Shown: positions 27,080 through 37,257, counted from the first letter of the stretch. The stretch is 64,000 nt of DNA from Novosphingobium sp. EMRT-2 (GCF_005145025.1 NZ_CP039695.1:3023501-3087500), one strand, 5' to 3'. Numbers and translations are program-made. Notes: generated by a model not told the origin, from the sequence alone.

Positions 27080-30000
27080 TGGCGGACGATACCGTGCCAC
27101 CCACGCCAGAGGAGGCCAACCCCGCGCCGGGCGCTTCGCCGCGTCCGGCGGACTCGGCCTCTACTCCCGCGCTCTGGCGTTGGACGCGGCGCATCGGCGC
27201 GGCGGTTGCCGTGCTGGCGATGGCGCTGCTGGGCGGGCTGCTGGTGCTGGATTCGCCGATCGGCCACCGTTTCGTCGCCGACCGCGTCGCCACGCTGGCG
27301 CCGGCTTCGGGCCTGCGCATCAAGATCGGCCGGATCGATGGCTCGCTGTTCGGCAAGGCCGGGTTGAAGGACGTGGTCCTAAGCGATCCCCATGGTCCCT
27401 TCCTGACCGTTCCTGATGTCGACCTGGACTGGCGGCCCTATGCCTGGACGGTCAACACGCTCGACATCCGCACGCTCGCGCTGCACCGGGGCACCCTGTT
27501 GCGCCGGCCGCAACTGAAGCCGGGCGATCCCAACGCGCCGATCCTGCCCTCGTTCAACATCCGCATCGACCGTCTGGAAATCGATGCCCTCACCATCGCG
27601 CAAGGCGTGATCGGGGAAAAGCGCCGCGTGGACCTGACCGCGCGCGCCAACATCCGATCGGGGCGCACGCTGATCGACGCCAACGGCAGGCTGGGCGGCA
27701 AGGACCGGCTGGCGCTGCACCTCGATAGCGAGCCGGATCGCGACAAGTTCGATCTCGCGCTCGATTATGCCGCGCCGCGCGGCGGCCTGCTCTCGGCGCT
27801 GACCGGCGTGAAAAGCGACATCGTGGCGAAAGTGGCGGGCAAGGGCCGGTTCAGCGCGTGGCATGGCTGGGCCGTGGCCCGGCGCGACGGCGAACGGCTG
27901 GCCGGCTTCCTGATCGACAACCGCGCCGGCACCTACACCATCGCCGGGCAGGTCTTCCCCGAAGCGCTCATGGCGGGCGCCACACGGCGCATCGTGGGGA
28001 CCAAGCTTTCGCTGTTCTATCAGGGCACGTTCGCGGATTCGACGCTGGACGGGCGCTTCTACGTGGGCGGCGCGGCGTTCCGTGCGACGGGGCAGGGCGC
28101 GGTGGATCTTACCGCCAATCGCGTCAGGGAACTGGCGCTGAAGGCCGACCTCCGCCGGCCCGATCTGGTGATGGCTTCGCCCGAACTCGCCGGTGTGCGC
28201 CTTGCCGCCACGCTGGACGGGCCGTTCCGTGATCTCGCCATCCGCCACGATTTCACCATCGACCGGCTGAAGAGCGGCACTACGCAGGCCGAAGGGCTGC
28301 ACACCGCCGGCACCGCCAACTGGAACGGCAAGCGCCTGCTGCTGCCGTTGGCCGTCACCGCGAAGAAGGTGGTGACCGGCAACGGCATGATCGACCCGCG
28401 CTTCGTCGGCGCCAGCGTGAAGGGCGATCTGGTCGTGCAGGGCAGCCAGCTTTCGTCCGAACAGCTCGCCATCGATCTCAAGGGGCTGGCCGCGCGGCTG
28501 GTGCTGCGCAGCGACATGGCCAAGGGCATGTACGCACTCGCCGGGCCGGTCACCGCGCGCGGTTTCGCGCTGCCGAATCTGGGCTTGGTCGATGCCGATG
28601 CCAAGATCGTGTTCGGCATGGGCAACGGCGTGCCGTGGTCGCTGCGCGCCAACGCGGCCGGGCGCATGGCGCGGATCGACAACGCCACGCTGGCCAACCT
28701 GACCGGCGGCAATATCCGCTTTTCCGGCGGCGTCGTCACCGGCGCGCTGATCCCGCTGCGGTTCAGCGACGCGCGCCTGTCCTCGCGCAAGCTGGCCGTC
28801 GCCCTGAACGGGCAGGTCCACCCCGATGGCCGGACCACCGTGGTCGGCAAGGGCCGTCACCTCGACTACGGCGATTTCACCATCGATGCCGCGATGGCCA
28901 AGGACGGTCCGTCCGCCGTGCTGGTTTTCGCCAATCCCTTGCCCGCCGCCGGCCTCAAGGACGTGCGCGTGGCGTTGTCTCCCGTGGGTGACGGATTCCG
29001 GATCGAGACGAAGGGCGATTCCACGCTGGGGCCGTTCGATGGCGTGCTGGGCCTGCAATCGCCGCCCAAGGGGCCGACGCGCATCGCGATCGAGCACTTC
29101 AAGGTCTGGCAGACGGAGATCACCGGCGGGCTGGACCTCGCCACGGGCGGCGTCAGCGGCGATCTGGCGATCACGGGCGGCGGGATCGATGGCACCGTCC
29201 GGCTCGATCCAAAGGAAGGCGGGCAGGCGATCACCGCGCTGGTCACGGCGCGCAACGCCCGCTTCGGTGGCGCGCGGCCGATTTCCATCGGCAATGGCAA
29301 GGTCGAGGTGAACGGCTTCCTGGCCGAGGGCAAGAGCACGATCGATGCCACCGCGCATATCGAAGGCATCGGCGCGGGGCAGTTGTTCATCGGGCGACTG
29401 GCCGTCAACGCGAAGCTCGTCAACGGCGCGGGCAGCGTCACCGCGTCCATCGCCGGGCGGCGCGGCACGCGCTTCGCCATGCAGGGTACGGCGACGGTTT
29501 CGCCCGACAAGATCGTCGCGCTCGCCTCGGGCGACTATTCCGGCCGGGCGATCCAGATGCCGCGCCGTGCGGTGCTGGAGCGCGAGGGCGCCGGGTGGCG
29601 GTTGCAGCCCACGCAGGTCAATTTCGGGCGCGGCGCGGTCATCGCCGAAGGGCATGTGCTGGGCGGCCCCACCGAACTCAAGCTGCAGATCGCGCGGATG
29701 CCGCTGTCGCTGGCGGACATCGTGGTCGCGGACCTCGGCCTGGGCGGGGCGCTTTCGGGCGTCGTCGAATACCGCAACGATCACACCGGCGCGCCGTCTG
29801 GCCATGCCGCCGTGCAGGTGCGCGGGCTGACGCGCTCCGGCCTCGTGCTCACCTCGCGGCCGATGAACCTCTCGCTTGTCGCCGATCTCGATCCGTCTGC
29901 GCTGCAGGCGCGCGCCGTGTTCAAGGATGGCGGGCGGGACGGCGGCACTGTGCGCGGCGGGGTGCAAGCGCTCCTCTCCGGCCTGCCGCGTGGCGGCACC

Positions 30001-31311
30001 GTGCTGGAGCGCCTGCGCGGTGGCCGGTTGCAGGCGCAGGTCCGCTATGGCGGCCCGGCCGAAACGCTGTGGCGCCTCGCGGCGGTGGACTTCATGGACC
30101 TGACCGGCACCATCGGCGCACGCGCCGACATCACCGGCACGCTTGACGATCCGACGTTTGTCGGCGCCATCGCCAGCAAGGATCTGCGCGTGCAGAGCAG
30201 CGTGATCGGCACCGACATCCAGAACATCCAGGCGAGCGGCACCTTCAACGATTCGCGGCTATCGCTGAACCGCTTTGCCGGCACCACCGCCAACGGCGGC
30301 AAGGTGACCGGCAGCGGCACCATCGATCTGTCCAACATCGTCTCGCGCGGGGTCGCGCTCGATCTGCGGATGGCCGCGCAGAACGCGCGCATCGTCAATC
30401 GCGACGACATGGCCGCTACGGTCACCGGCCCGCTGCGCATCGTCAGCGATGGCATCGGTGGCACTATCGCCGGGCGGGTGCGCATCGAACAGGCGCGCTG
30501 GGCGCTCGGCAGCGCCAGCGCGGTCGCGGAACTGCCCTCGATCCCCACGCGCGAGATCAACCCGCGTGCCGACGTCGCCCCGGCGCGCACGCCGTCGACC
30601 CCGTGGACGTTCCTGATCGACGCCTCGGGCGCCAATCGCATCGACGTGCGCGGGCTGGGGCTGGACAGCGAATGGGGCGCGGACATCCGCCTGCGCGGCA
30701 CCACCGCCAATCCGCAGATATTCGGCAGCGCCGATCTGGTACGCGGCGGCTACGAATTCGCGGGCAAGCGCTTCGACCTCACGCGCGGCCGCATCCGCTT
30801 TGCCGGCGAAGTGCCGATCGATCCCCGGCTGGATATCGCTGCCACGGGCGATGCCAATGGCGTCAGCGCCACGATCACGATCACCGGATCGGGGATGAAG
30901 CCGGTGATCGCCTTCTCCTCCACGCCTTCGCTGCCCGAAGAGGAACTGCTCAGCCGCCTGCTGTTCGGCAGCTCGATCACGCAGATTTCCGCGCCGGAGG
31001 CGGTGCAACTTGCCGCCGCGCTGGCGTCGCTGCGCGGCGGCGGCGGGCTGGACCCGATCAACAAGCTACGCAGCGCCATCGGGCTGGACCGGCTGCGCAT
31101 TCTCAACGCCGATGCTTCCATACCGCGCGGCACCAGCGTCGCCGCCGGCAAGTACCTCGGCCGCAAGTTCTTCGTCGAACTGGTCACCGACGGGCGCGGC
31201 TATAACGCCACCTCGGTCGAATTCCGCATCACCCGCTGGCTGGCGCTGCTGGCCTCCGTGGCGACGATCGGGGACGAGAGCCTCAACCTGCGCGTCAGCA
31301 AGGATTATTGA
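27079..31311 (+). CDS. tamB: Translocation and assembly module protein TamB
   Basis: 1410 residues, close to the usual TamB length. A cytoplasmic tail and one transmembrane anchor (about residues 32-60, GAAVAVLAMALLGGLLVLDS) are followed by a very long periplasmic region of repeated beta strands and a conserved C-terminal DUF490 domain (GSADLVRGGYEFAGKRFDLT, VAAGKYLGRKFFVELVTDGR) that docks on TamA. It bridges the periplasm for outer-membrane protein or lipid transport. Its start overlaps the tamA stop, confirming an operon. Confidence 0.93.
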   Translation: MADDTVPPTPEEANPAPGASPRPADSASTPALWRWTRRIGAAVAVLAMALLGGLLVLDSPIGHRFVADRVATLAPASGLRIKIGRIDGSLFGKAGLKDVVLSDPHGPFLTVPDVDLDWRPYAWTVNTLDIRTLALHRGTLLRRPQLKPGDPNAPILPSFNIRIDRLEIDALTIAQGVIGEKRRVDLTARANIRSGRTLIDANGRLGGKDRLALHLDSEPDRDKFDLALDYAAPRGGLLSALTGVKSDIVAKVAGKGRFSAWHGWAVARRDGERLAGFLIDNRAGTYTIAGQVFPEALMAGATRRIVGTKLSLFYQGTFADSTLDGRFYVGGAAFRATGQGAVDLTANRVRELALKADLRRPDLVMASPELAGVRLAATLDGPFRDLAIRHDFTIDRLKSGTTQAEGLHTAGTANWNGKRLLLPLAVTAKKVVTGNGMIDPRFVGASVKGDLVVQGSQLSSEQLAIDLKGLAARLVLRSDMAKGMYALAGPVTARGFALPNLGLVDADAKIVFGMGNGVPWSLRANAAGRMARIDNATLANLTGGNIRFSGGVVTGALIPLRFSDARLSSRKLAVALNGQVHPDGRTTVVGKGRHLDYGDFTIDAAMAKDGPSAVLVFANPLPAAGLKDVRVALSPVGDGFRIETKGDSTLGPFDGVLGLQSPPKGPTRIAIEHFKVWQTEITGGLDLATGGVSGDLAITGGGIDGTVRLDPKEGGQAITALVTARNARFGGARPISIGNGKVEVNGFLAEGKSTIDATAHIEGIGAGQLFIGRLAVNAKLVNGAGSVTASIAGRRGTRFAMQGTATVSPDKIVALASGDYSGRAIQMPRRAVLEREGAGWRLQPTQVNFGRGAVIAEGHVLGGPTELKLQIARMPLSLADIVVADLGLGGALSGVVEYRNDHTGAPSGHAAVQVRGLTRSGLVLTSRPMNLSLVADLDPSALQARAVFKDGGRDGGTVRGGVQALLSGLPRGGTVLERLRGGRLQAQVRYGGPAETLWRLAAVDFMDLTGTIGARADITGTLDDPTFVGAIASKDLRVQSSVIGTDIQNIQASGTFNDSRLSLNRFAGTTANGGKVTGSGTIDLSNIVSRGVALDLRMAAQNARIVNRDDMAATVTGPLRIVSDGIGGTIAGRVRIEQARWALGSASAVAELPSIPTREINPRADVAPARTPSTPWTFLIDASGANRIDVRGLGLDSEWGADIRLRGTTANPQIFGSADLVRGGYEFAGKRFDLTRGRIRFAGEVPIDPRLDIAATGDANGVSATITITGSGMKPVIAFSSTPSLPEEELLSRLLFGSSITQISAPEAVQLAAALASLRGGGGLDPINKLRSAIGLDRLRILNADASIPRGTSVAAGKYLGRKFFVELVTDGRGYNATSVEFRITRWLALLASVATIGDESLNLRVSKDY

Positions 31312-31374
31312 CGCCGTTCAAGGAATTTTGCCCGCGGTCGCGAAAGAGTCATAACGGATCGATTGAAGGGATCC

Positions 31375-32697
31375 GTGACCATCGACGGCAACGCGCTTCT
31401 GATCTGCGACCTGACGCAAAGCTATGCCCCGCAGGGCGGCGGCGGCATCGGCACGTACCTGCGCGAAAAGCGCGCCCATGTGCTGGAGCATACCGGGCAC
31501 CGGCTGCTGCAGATCGTGCCGGGCGCCGAGGACCGGGTGATCGAGAACGGCCGGCATATCTGGGTGGAGATCGGCGCCGATCCGGTGCGGGGCAGCCCCA
31601 ATTACCGTTTCATCCTGCGCACGGCGGCGGTGCGCGCGGTGCTGGCGCGCTATCGGCCCGACGTGATCGAATCGCTGTGCCCCTGGGTACTGCCGTGGAC
31701 CGCGATCGACCACCGCCGCGCGTTCCCGCACACCACGCTGGTCGCCGGCTATCACACCGATTTTCCCAATGCCCACGTCTATCGCGTCGGTTCGGAACTG
31801 TTCGGCGATTTCGTCGCGCGCGGGCTGCGCAAGGTCAGCGCCGGCTATGCCGAGGCGACCTACCGCGAATTCGACCGGGTTTACACGCTGGGACGCGACA
31901 TGCGCGCGATGCTGACGTCCTATGGCGTCGAGCATGTCGACGAACTGGCGCTGGGCGTCGATCCGGCGGTGTTTCATCCCGATCGCCGCGATTCGGTCTT
32001 GCGCGCGCGGCTGGGGCTGGAAGGGCAGGGGCCACTGCTGGTCTATGCCGGGCGGCTGGACAACGAGAAGCGCGCGGATCGGCTGCTCGCGATGTTCCGC
32101 GCGCTGCCGGCCGATTGCGGCGCGGCACTGCTGCTGATCGGCGATGGCAAGCTGCACGACCGGATGATCGAGGAAGCGCGCGGGCTGCCCGTGGCGTTCC
32201 AGGGCTTCGTCGGCGATCGCGCCGAACTGGCGCGGCTGCTGGCATCGGCGGACATCTATGTCTCCGCCATGGCGGACGAGACGTTCGGCATCTCGGTGCT
32301 GGAAGCGCAGGCGAGCGGGTTGCCGGTGGTCGGCGTCGCCTCGGGCGCGATGCTAGAAAGAGTCACGCCCGCGCTGGGGCGGCTGGCGCCGGTGGATGAC
32401 GTGGACGCGATGGCGCGGCTGGTGATGGAGGTCTGGCAGGGCGACTACGCCGCGATGCGCGCCGCCGCGCGGGCGCATGTGGTCGATCGGTTCAGCTGGA
32501 AAGCCACGTTCGATTGCCTGTTCGGCGAGATCTATCCCCGCGCGATGGAAGCCGCCGCCACGCGCGAACAGGCGCTGGCGCAGCACGCGCGCCGCTACGC
32601 CGCCCGCGCGCTCAACAGCGCGATTGCCGGCATCACCGGGGCGATGAACGGCGCCGCAGCGGTGGAAGGGTCACGCCGCTGGCGACGGGCCGGCTGA
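31375..32697 (+). CDS. GT4-family glycosyltransferase
   Basis: 440 residues from a GTG at 31375 preceded by AAGGGA (a TTG at 31363 is the alternative). GT-B fold: the acceptor half contains QGGGGIGTYLREKRAHVL and GYHTDFPNAHVYR; the donor half has LLVYAGRLDNEKRADRLLAM and the EX7E motif in ADETFGISVLEAQASGLPV, which binds the nucleotide sugar. It resembles mannosyl/glycosyl transferases acting on membrane lipids, but the sugar and acceptor are unknown. It follows tamB by 63 bp on the same strand. Confidence 0.85.
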   Translation: MTIDGNALLICDLTQSYAPQGGGGIGTYLREKRAHVLEHTGHRLLQIVPGAEDRVIENGRHIWVEIGADPVRGSPNYRFILRTAAVRAVLARYRPDVIESLCPWVLPWTAIDHRRAFPHTTLVAGYHTDFPNAHVYRVGSELFGDFVARGLRKVSAGYAEATYREFDRVYTLGRDMRAMLTSYGVEHVDELALGVDPAVFHPDRRDSVLRARLGLEGQGPLLVYAGRLDNEKRADRLLAMFRALPADCGAALLLIGDGKLHDRMIEEARGLPVAFQGFVGDRAELARLLASADIYVSAMADETFGISVLEAQASGLPVVGVASGAMLERVTPALGRLAPVDDVDAMARLVMEVWQGDYAAMRAAARAHVVDRFSWKATFDCLFGEIYPRAMEAAATREQALAQHARRYAARALNSAIAGITGAMNGAAAVEGSRRWRRAG

Positions 32698-32715
32698 TCC
32701 GGACGATGGGGGGCA

Positions 32716-32788
32716 GCCCACCCCGCTGCGACTAACGCCGCCTGCGGCAGCGCAACGCGAGCGGGAGGGGCTGGGGGTGGGCTTTCCC
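32716..32788 (+). repeat. Diverged palindromic repeat, family A
   Basis: Starts GCCCACCCCGCTGCGACTAA and ends GCGGGAGGGGCTGGGGGTGG followed by GCTTTCCC. Its first half matches the reverse complement of the unit at 37258-37343 (CGCTGCGACTAACRCCGCCT), so the two copies are in opposite orientation; the central hairpin is degraded here. It lies between the glycosyltransferase and aldehyde dehydrogenase genes, both of which end nearby. Confidence 0.7.
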
Positions 32789-32871
32789 AAGCCTCAACGG
32801 CAAAGGCCGACGCTCCCCTCAAGAAGCACCGGCCTTTCCGTTCCGGCGTACCGGAAATCAGAATCTGGAAA

Positions 32872-34299
32872 TCAGAACTGAGCGATGGTCTTCACTTCCA
32901 TGAAGTCCTTGAGGCCGTACTTGCCGCCCTCGCGCCCGTTGCCAGACTGCTTGTAGCCGCCGAACGCGCCGCCCTTCACGCCGGCCCAGCCGTTCACCGT
33001 GACCAGGCCCGCACGCAGCTGGCCGACCACGTCGGAGGCCGATTCCGGGGTGCCGCTGACAGTGGCGGACAGGCCGTAGCTGGTCTTGTTGGCCAGATCG
33101 ATCGCTTCGTCGAGGTCGGTATAGGTGGTGATCGTCGCCACCGGGCCGAAGGTTTCCTCCTTGAAGATGGTCATGTCCGGCGTCACGTCGGAGAACACCG
33201 TCGGGCGGATGAAGTAGCCGCGGTTGACGTTGTCCGGCAGTCCGGGGCCGCCTTCGAGCAGGTTCGCGCCTTCGGAGATCGAGGCATCGATCAGGCTTTG
33301 CACCTTGCTCCACTGCGCCTTGTTGACGACGGGGCCGATGTGCGCGCCCTGTTCCGCCGGGCTGCCGACCTTCACCGCCGCGAAGTAGTTCTTCACGAAC
33401 TCCTCGGCTTCGGCCTTGCGCGCGGCGGGGACCAGCAGGCGGGTCGGCGCGATGCAGCTCTGGCCGGTGTTGGCGACCACGCCCTGCAGCGTCGGCGGCA
33501 GGTGGGTGGCGAAATCGGCGTCTTCGAGCACCAGGTTCGGGGCCTTGCCGCCCAGTTCCTGATGCACGCGCTTGACGGTTTCGGCCGCATTCTTGGCAAT
33601 CTGGATGCCCGCACGGGTCGAACCGGTGAAGCTCACCATGTCCACATCGGGATGCACGGTCAGCGCCACGCCCACGCCGGGGCCATCACCCTGCACGAGG
33701 TTGAACACGCCAGCCGGAACGCCGGCCGCGTCCAGCACTTCGGCGAAGATCGCCGCGTTGGTCGGGCATTCTTCGGAAGGCTTGAGCACCACGGTGTTGC
33801 CCGCCGCGATGCACGGCGCGATCTTGGCGCAGATCTGGTTGAGCGGCCAGTTCCACGGGGTGATCGCCGCCACCACGCCGACCGGTTCGTGGACCATGCG
33901 CGCGTTGGGCGTGCCGGGAATCGCTTCTTCCCATTCGAAGCCGTCCAGCGCTTCCAGCGTGCCCAGCATGTAGCCAATGCCGGCGCCGACCTGCGCCGTG
34001 CCGGCGAAGCTGACGGGCGCGCCCATTTCCTCGCTGATCGCGGCGGCGAAATCGGGGATGCGCTTCTTGTATTCGGCGATGATGTTTTCCAGCAGCGCCT
34101 TGCGCTCGGCCACCGTGGTCTTGCTGAACGTGGCGAAAGCGCGCTTGGCGGCGGCAACGGCCTTGTCGACATCGGCCTGGCTGCCCAGCGTCACGACCGC
34201 GCAGGGTTCCTCGGTGGCGGGATTAATCACCTCGTGGCGACGACCGCCCTCGCTGTCGACCCATTTGCCGTCGATATAGTGCTGAAGCCTCTCGCGCAT
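32872..34299 (-). CDS. Aldehyde dehydrogenase family protein
   Basis: 475 residues, complete ALDH: AAITPWNWPLNQICAKIAP (cofactor site), SFTGSTRAGIQIA, the Glu in HQELGGKAPNLV and the catalytic Cys in NTGQSCIAPTRLLVP. The GQSCIAPTR variant and C-terminal GGYKQSGNGREGGKYGLKDF are seen in broad-range ALDHs. The substrate is unknown and there is no pathway context: the neighbours are a repeat and a signalling gene on the other strand. The stop codon lies in a 14-bp tandem duplication (32853-32880). Confidence 0.87.
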   Translation of the reverse strand: MRERLQHYIDGKWVDSEGGRRHEVINPATEEPCAVVTLGSQADVDKAVAAAKRAFATFSKTTVAERKALLENIIAEYKKRIPDFAAAISEEMGAPVSFAGTAQVGAGIGYMLGTLEALDGFEWEEAIPGTPNARMVHEPVGVVAAITPWNWPLNQICAKIAPCIAAGNTVVLKPSEECPTNAAIFAEVLDAAGVPAGVFNLVQGDGPGVGVALTVHPDVDMVSFTGSTRAGIQIAKNAAETVKRVHQELGGKAPNLVLEDADFATHLPPTLQGVVANTGQSCIAPTRLLVPAARKAEAEEFVKNYFAAVKVGSPAEQGAHIGPVVNKAQWSKVQSLIDASISEGANLLEGGPGLPDNVNRGYFIRPTVFSDVTPDMTIFKEETFGPVATITTYTDLDEAIDLANKTSYGLSATVSGTPESASDVVGQLRAGLVTVNGWAGVKGGAFGGYKQSGNGREGGKYGLKDFMEVKTIAQF

Positions 34300-34464
34300 A
34301 TCTTACTCCCGCTGAAAAAGTTAGTCTTACGAACAATTAGGAAGGCCATCGCAGATTTGCAAGTTTGAGTAGCCGATTGCAACGGTCCCGACGTGCAAAA
34401 TCGTTGGCGATGGATAGTGGCGCGCTAACCATTTGTTCGGATAGGGCCTCTACCGTCCCGATGC

Positions 34465-36759
34465 ATGGCGATTGGGTATCTGTCACAGGCAACGGCGCTG
34501 CGGCGCACGGCGGGCGTGTTGCGCTCCAGTTGGATTGTCGTGGCCACTTTCCTCGCCTTGCTGGCGTTGTCGGTGGCCCTGGTGGCCTCGTTCAGCAACT
34601 CGACTCGCATCGCCGACGAACTGGCGCAGAGCGACGAACGCGTCCGAGTCGCGCACTATCTCGACAGCGCGGCCAAACGGATACTCGCGGCGCAGAAGCT
34701 CCAGCAGACCTGGGATGATGCCATGCGCCATGCGGTGCTGGGCGACGATCCGGTGTGGTCGCGGACCTACCTCGGGTATTTCTTCTGGGGCAGCCAGCGC
34801 GCCGATCACGTTTTCCTGGTGCGGCCGGATGGTTCGCTCGTGCGCGGGTGGGAGCGGGGCGAGGATGCGCCCGCCGACCGCTATGCCGGCCTGCAACCGC
34901 GCGTCGCCCGGCTGATCGCGCGCACGCGCGGCGAAAGCCGGGACGATGGAGACATCGCGCGCTGGATCACGCTCGAGGACGGCAAGTGGCCGGTCGACAA
35001 GCGCGGCTACCCGATGCAGCGCGGGCTTTACGAATTTTCCCGTTACCAGGGGCGGCCGGCGATCATGACCGTCGCCGCGATCATACCCGATTCGCGCGTG
35101 GACCTGCTGCGGCGCGCGCCCAACTATGTGCTGCTCGTCCGCACCATGGACGAAACCCTGCTGCATGAACTCAGCCGCGCGGTGCTGCTCGACGATATGA
35201 GGGTGAGCGATGCGCCGCCGGCCGCGGACCGGGCGCGCAACGGTACGCCGATCGCCGATCCCAACGGCCAGATCATCAGCTGGCTCGATTGGGCGGCGCG
35301 GCGCCCCGGCGAAGCGATCATCCGGCGGACCGCGCCCCTGCTTTCGGCCTTTATCCTGTTCTTCGTGGGGGTTCTGCTTGGCGGCGTGATGATCGTGCGC
35401 CGTCACATGCGCACCACGCGCGAACTGGTGGCGAGCGAGGCGCAAGCCCAGCACAACGCGATGCACGACGCGATGTCGGGCCTGCCCAACCGCGTGCACT
35501 ACATGCAGCGGCTGCGGCAGGAACTTTCGGCCTGCATCAACGATCAGCGCCTGGGCGACGTGTTCGTCGCCTATCTTGATATCGACAGCTTCAAGGTCGT
35601 CAACGATACGCTGGGCCATCACGTTGGCGACGAGCTGGTGCGGCAGGTGGCCATGCGCCTGCGCCGGGCCTTGCCGTCCACCGATTTTCTCTCGCGCTTC
35701 GGGGGCGACGAATTCGTGCTGATGCGCCGATCGCCCGGCGGACGCGCTACGGCCGACGAGCTGGGCACGCAGATCATGGACCTGATGCGCGAACCCTTCC
35801 TGATTTCGGGCAACACGCTGGAAGTCACCTGCTCGTGCGGGATCAGCTGGGGGCCGGAGCAGAGCGAGGATCCCGGCGAACTGCTGCGCCGCGCCGATAT
35901 CGCGCTCTATCGCGCCAAGCAGCGCGGCCGCGCGCGCTACCGCCGTTTCACCCGCGACATGGACGCCAGCCTGAAGCTGCGGCGCGAAATGGAGATGGAA
36001 CTGCGCCGCGCCATCGCGCGCGACGAACTGTCGGTGGCGTTCCAGCCGATCATCGGGCTGCCCGATGGCGGCATTCATGGCTTCGAGGCATTGCTGCGCT
36101 GGTATCACCCCGATCGCGGGGAAATCCGGCCGGGCCTGTTCGTGCCCGTGGCGGAGCAGGCGGGCCTGATGATCCCGCTGGGCAACTGGGTGCTGCGGCG
36201 GGTGTTCAACGAATGCCAGGCCTGGCCGTGCGACATCTCGGTCAACCTCTCGCCCTTGCAGATCATGGCCAGCGATTTCCTCGTCACCCTGCGCACGATC
36301 CTGGCCGAAACCGGCATGGACCCGCGCCGTGTGGTTCTGGAAGTGACCGAAGGCGTGATGCTGGATCGCAGCGAGCACGTCTTCTCGGTGCTGCGCGAAC
36401 TCAACGGCATGGGCTTCCGCATCGCGCTCGACGATTTCGGCATCGGCTATTCGAGCCTCAGCTACCTGCGGTCGTTCCAGTTCGACCGGATCAAGATCGA
36501 CCGCTCGTTCGTGCAGAATGTCGAAGGCGATGTCGATGCCCACTCGATCCTCTGCGCGATCGTTTCGCTGGGCCATACGCTGCGGATGAAGGTCGTGGCC
36601 GAAGGCGTCGAAACCGACGTCCAGCGCCAGCTCGTCCAGGCGGCGGGCTGCGAGCTGGTGCAGGGGCATCTGTTCTGGGCGGCGCTTGCACCCCAGGAGG
36701 CGTTCGCGCTGCTGACGCGCGATGCCGAGGGTGGCGCCGCGCGACGGCTCGTCGGGTAA
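34465..36759 (+). CDS. Membrane bifunctional diguanylate cyclase/phosphodiesterase (CHASE4-like, GGDEF, EAL)
   Basis: 764 residues. One transmembrane helix (about 22-42), a periplasmic sensor region to about 295 resembling CHASE4 (AQKLQQTWDDAMRHAVLGDD), a second helix (about 296-313), then GGDEF (RFGGDEFVLM intact) and EAL (GFEALLRWYHP, VNLSPLQ, LEVTEG, DDFGIGYSSLSYL, KIDRSFV, VVAEGVET all present). It should be able to make and break cyclic di-GMP in response to an external signal. The usual product-inhibition site RXXD ahead of GGDEF reads PSTD, so feedback binding is probably lost. No partner gene is adjacent. Confidence 0.9.
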   Translation: MAIGYLSQATALRRTAGVLRSSWIVVATFLALLALSVALVASFSNSTRIADELAQSDERVRVAHYLDSAAKRILAAQKLQQTWDDAMRHAVLGDDPVWSRTYLGYFFWGSQRADHVFLVRPDGSLVRGWERGEDAPADRYAGLQPRVARLIARTRGESRDDGDIARWITLEDGKWPVDKRGYPMQRGLYEFSRYQGRPAIMTVAAIIPDSRVDLLRRAPNYVLLVRTMDETLLHELSRAVLLDDMRVSDAPPAADRARNGTPIADPNGQIISWLDWAARRPGEAIIRRTAPLLSAFILFFVGVLLGGVMIVRRHMRTTRELVASEAQAQHNAMHDAMSGLPNRVHYMQRLRQELSACINDQRLGDVFVAYLDIDSFKVVNDTLGHHVGDELVRQVAMRLRRALPSTDFLSRFGGDEFVLMRRSPGGRATADELGTQIMDLMREPFLISGNTLEVTCSCGISWGPEQSEDPGELLRRADIALYRAKQRGRARYRRFTRDMDASLKLRREMEMELRRAIARDELSVAFQPIIGLPDGGIHGFEALLRWYHPDRGEIRPGLFVPVAEQAGLMIPLGNWVLRRVFNECQAWPCDISVNLSPLQIMASDFLVTLRTILAETGMDPRRVVLEVTEGVMLDRSEHVFSVLRELNGMGFRIALDDFGIGYSSLSYLRSFQFDRIKIDRSFVQNVEGDVDAHSILCAIVSLGHTLRMKVVAEGVETDVQRQLVQAAGCELVQGHLFWAALAPQEAFALLTRDAEGGAARRLVG

Positions 36760-36769
36760 GCGCCCGCCT

Positions 36770-37201
36770 TCAGCCGCCTTGGGGCGGGCGGGTCACCAGC
36801 CGGGTTTCGGTCAGCTCGATCACCGGCACTTCCCATGGATGGGCGCGCAGGATAGCGCCGATCGCGGCATCGATCCGATCCTGCGGCGCATCGTGCGGCA
36901 GGTGGACGGTCAGGATGACGGTGGATGACACCGCGTTCTCCCCGGCGGTGCCGGCCGTGGGGCGGGCGGTGTCCGTCGGCGTGAACAGCTCCCAGCCGGG
37001 CGAGAGCTCCATGACGCCGCGATAGAGGCCGAAATCGCCCAGCGGATTGTCACCCCGCACGATCGCGAGCATGGCGGCCAGCGCCGGGTCGTCCTCCAGC
37101 GCCTGCCGATCGCCAGCGAGCAGGCGGGCCAGTACCGGTTCCGCCACGGGGCAATGGATGCGCAGGGCGCAGGCGGGGCGGAGATCGTACTGGCGCGTCA
37201 T
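36770..37201 (-). CDS. Hypothetical protein with NIF3/CutA-like domain
   Basis: 143 residues, no signal peptide. The C-terminal half reads as a beta-alpha-beta unit (STVILTVHLPHDAPQDRIDA, AIGAILRAHPWEVPVIELTE) that resembles the PII/CutA-like domain inserted in NIF3/YqfO proteins, where HPYEE is conserved. The first half (MTRQYDLRPACALRIHCPVA) is not recognised. It overlaps nothing and ends 10 bp from the convergent GGDEF-EAL gene. Function unknown. Confidence 0.7.
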   Translation of the reverse strand: MTRQYDLRPACALRIHCPVAEPVLARLLAGDRQALEDDPALAAMLAIVRGDNPLGDFGLYRGVMELSPGWELFTPTDTARPTAGTAGENAVSSTVILTVHLPHDAPQDRIDAAIGAILRAHPWEVPVIELTETRLVTRPPQGG

Positions 37202-37257
37202 AGGACCACCGATAGGCGTTATGGCCGGCGCAGGCCAGTGCTGCGGAGTGAGCCGTT

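Noticed and set aside
24551..27100. An 849-codon minus-strand open frame over tamA.
   Set aside because: Complementary shadow of tamA, which has clear signal peptide, POTRA and barrel features.
34346..34413. Imperfect inverted repeat CCATCGC...GATTTGCA with TGCAAAATC...GGCGATGG ahead of the GGDEF-EAL gene.
   Set aside because: Arms differ in spacing (1 versus 4 bases) and there is no local regulator; too weak to call an operator.
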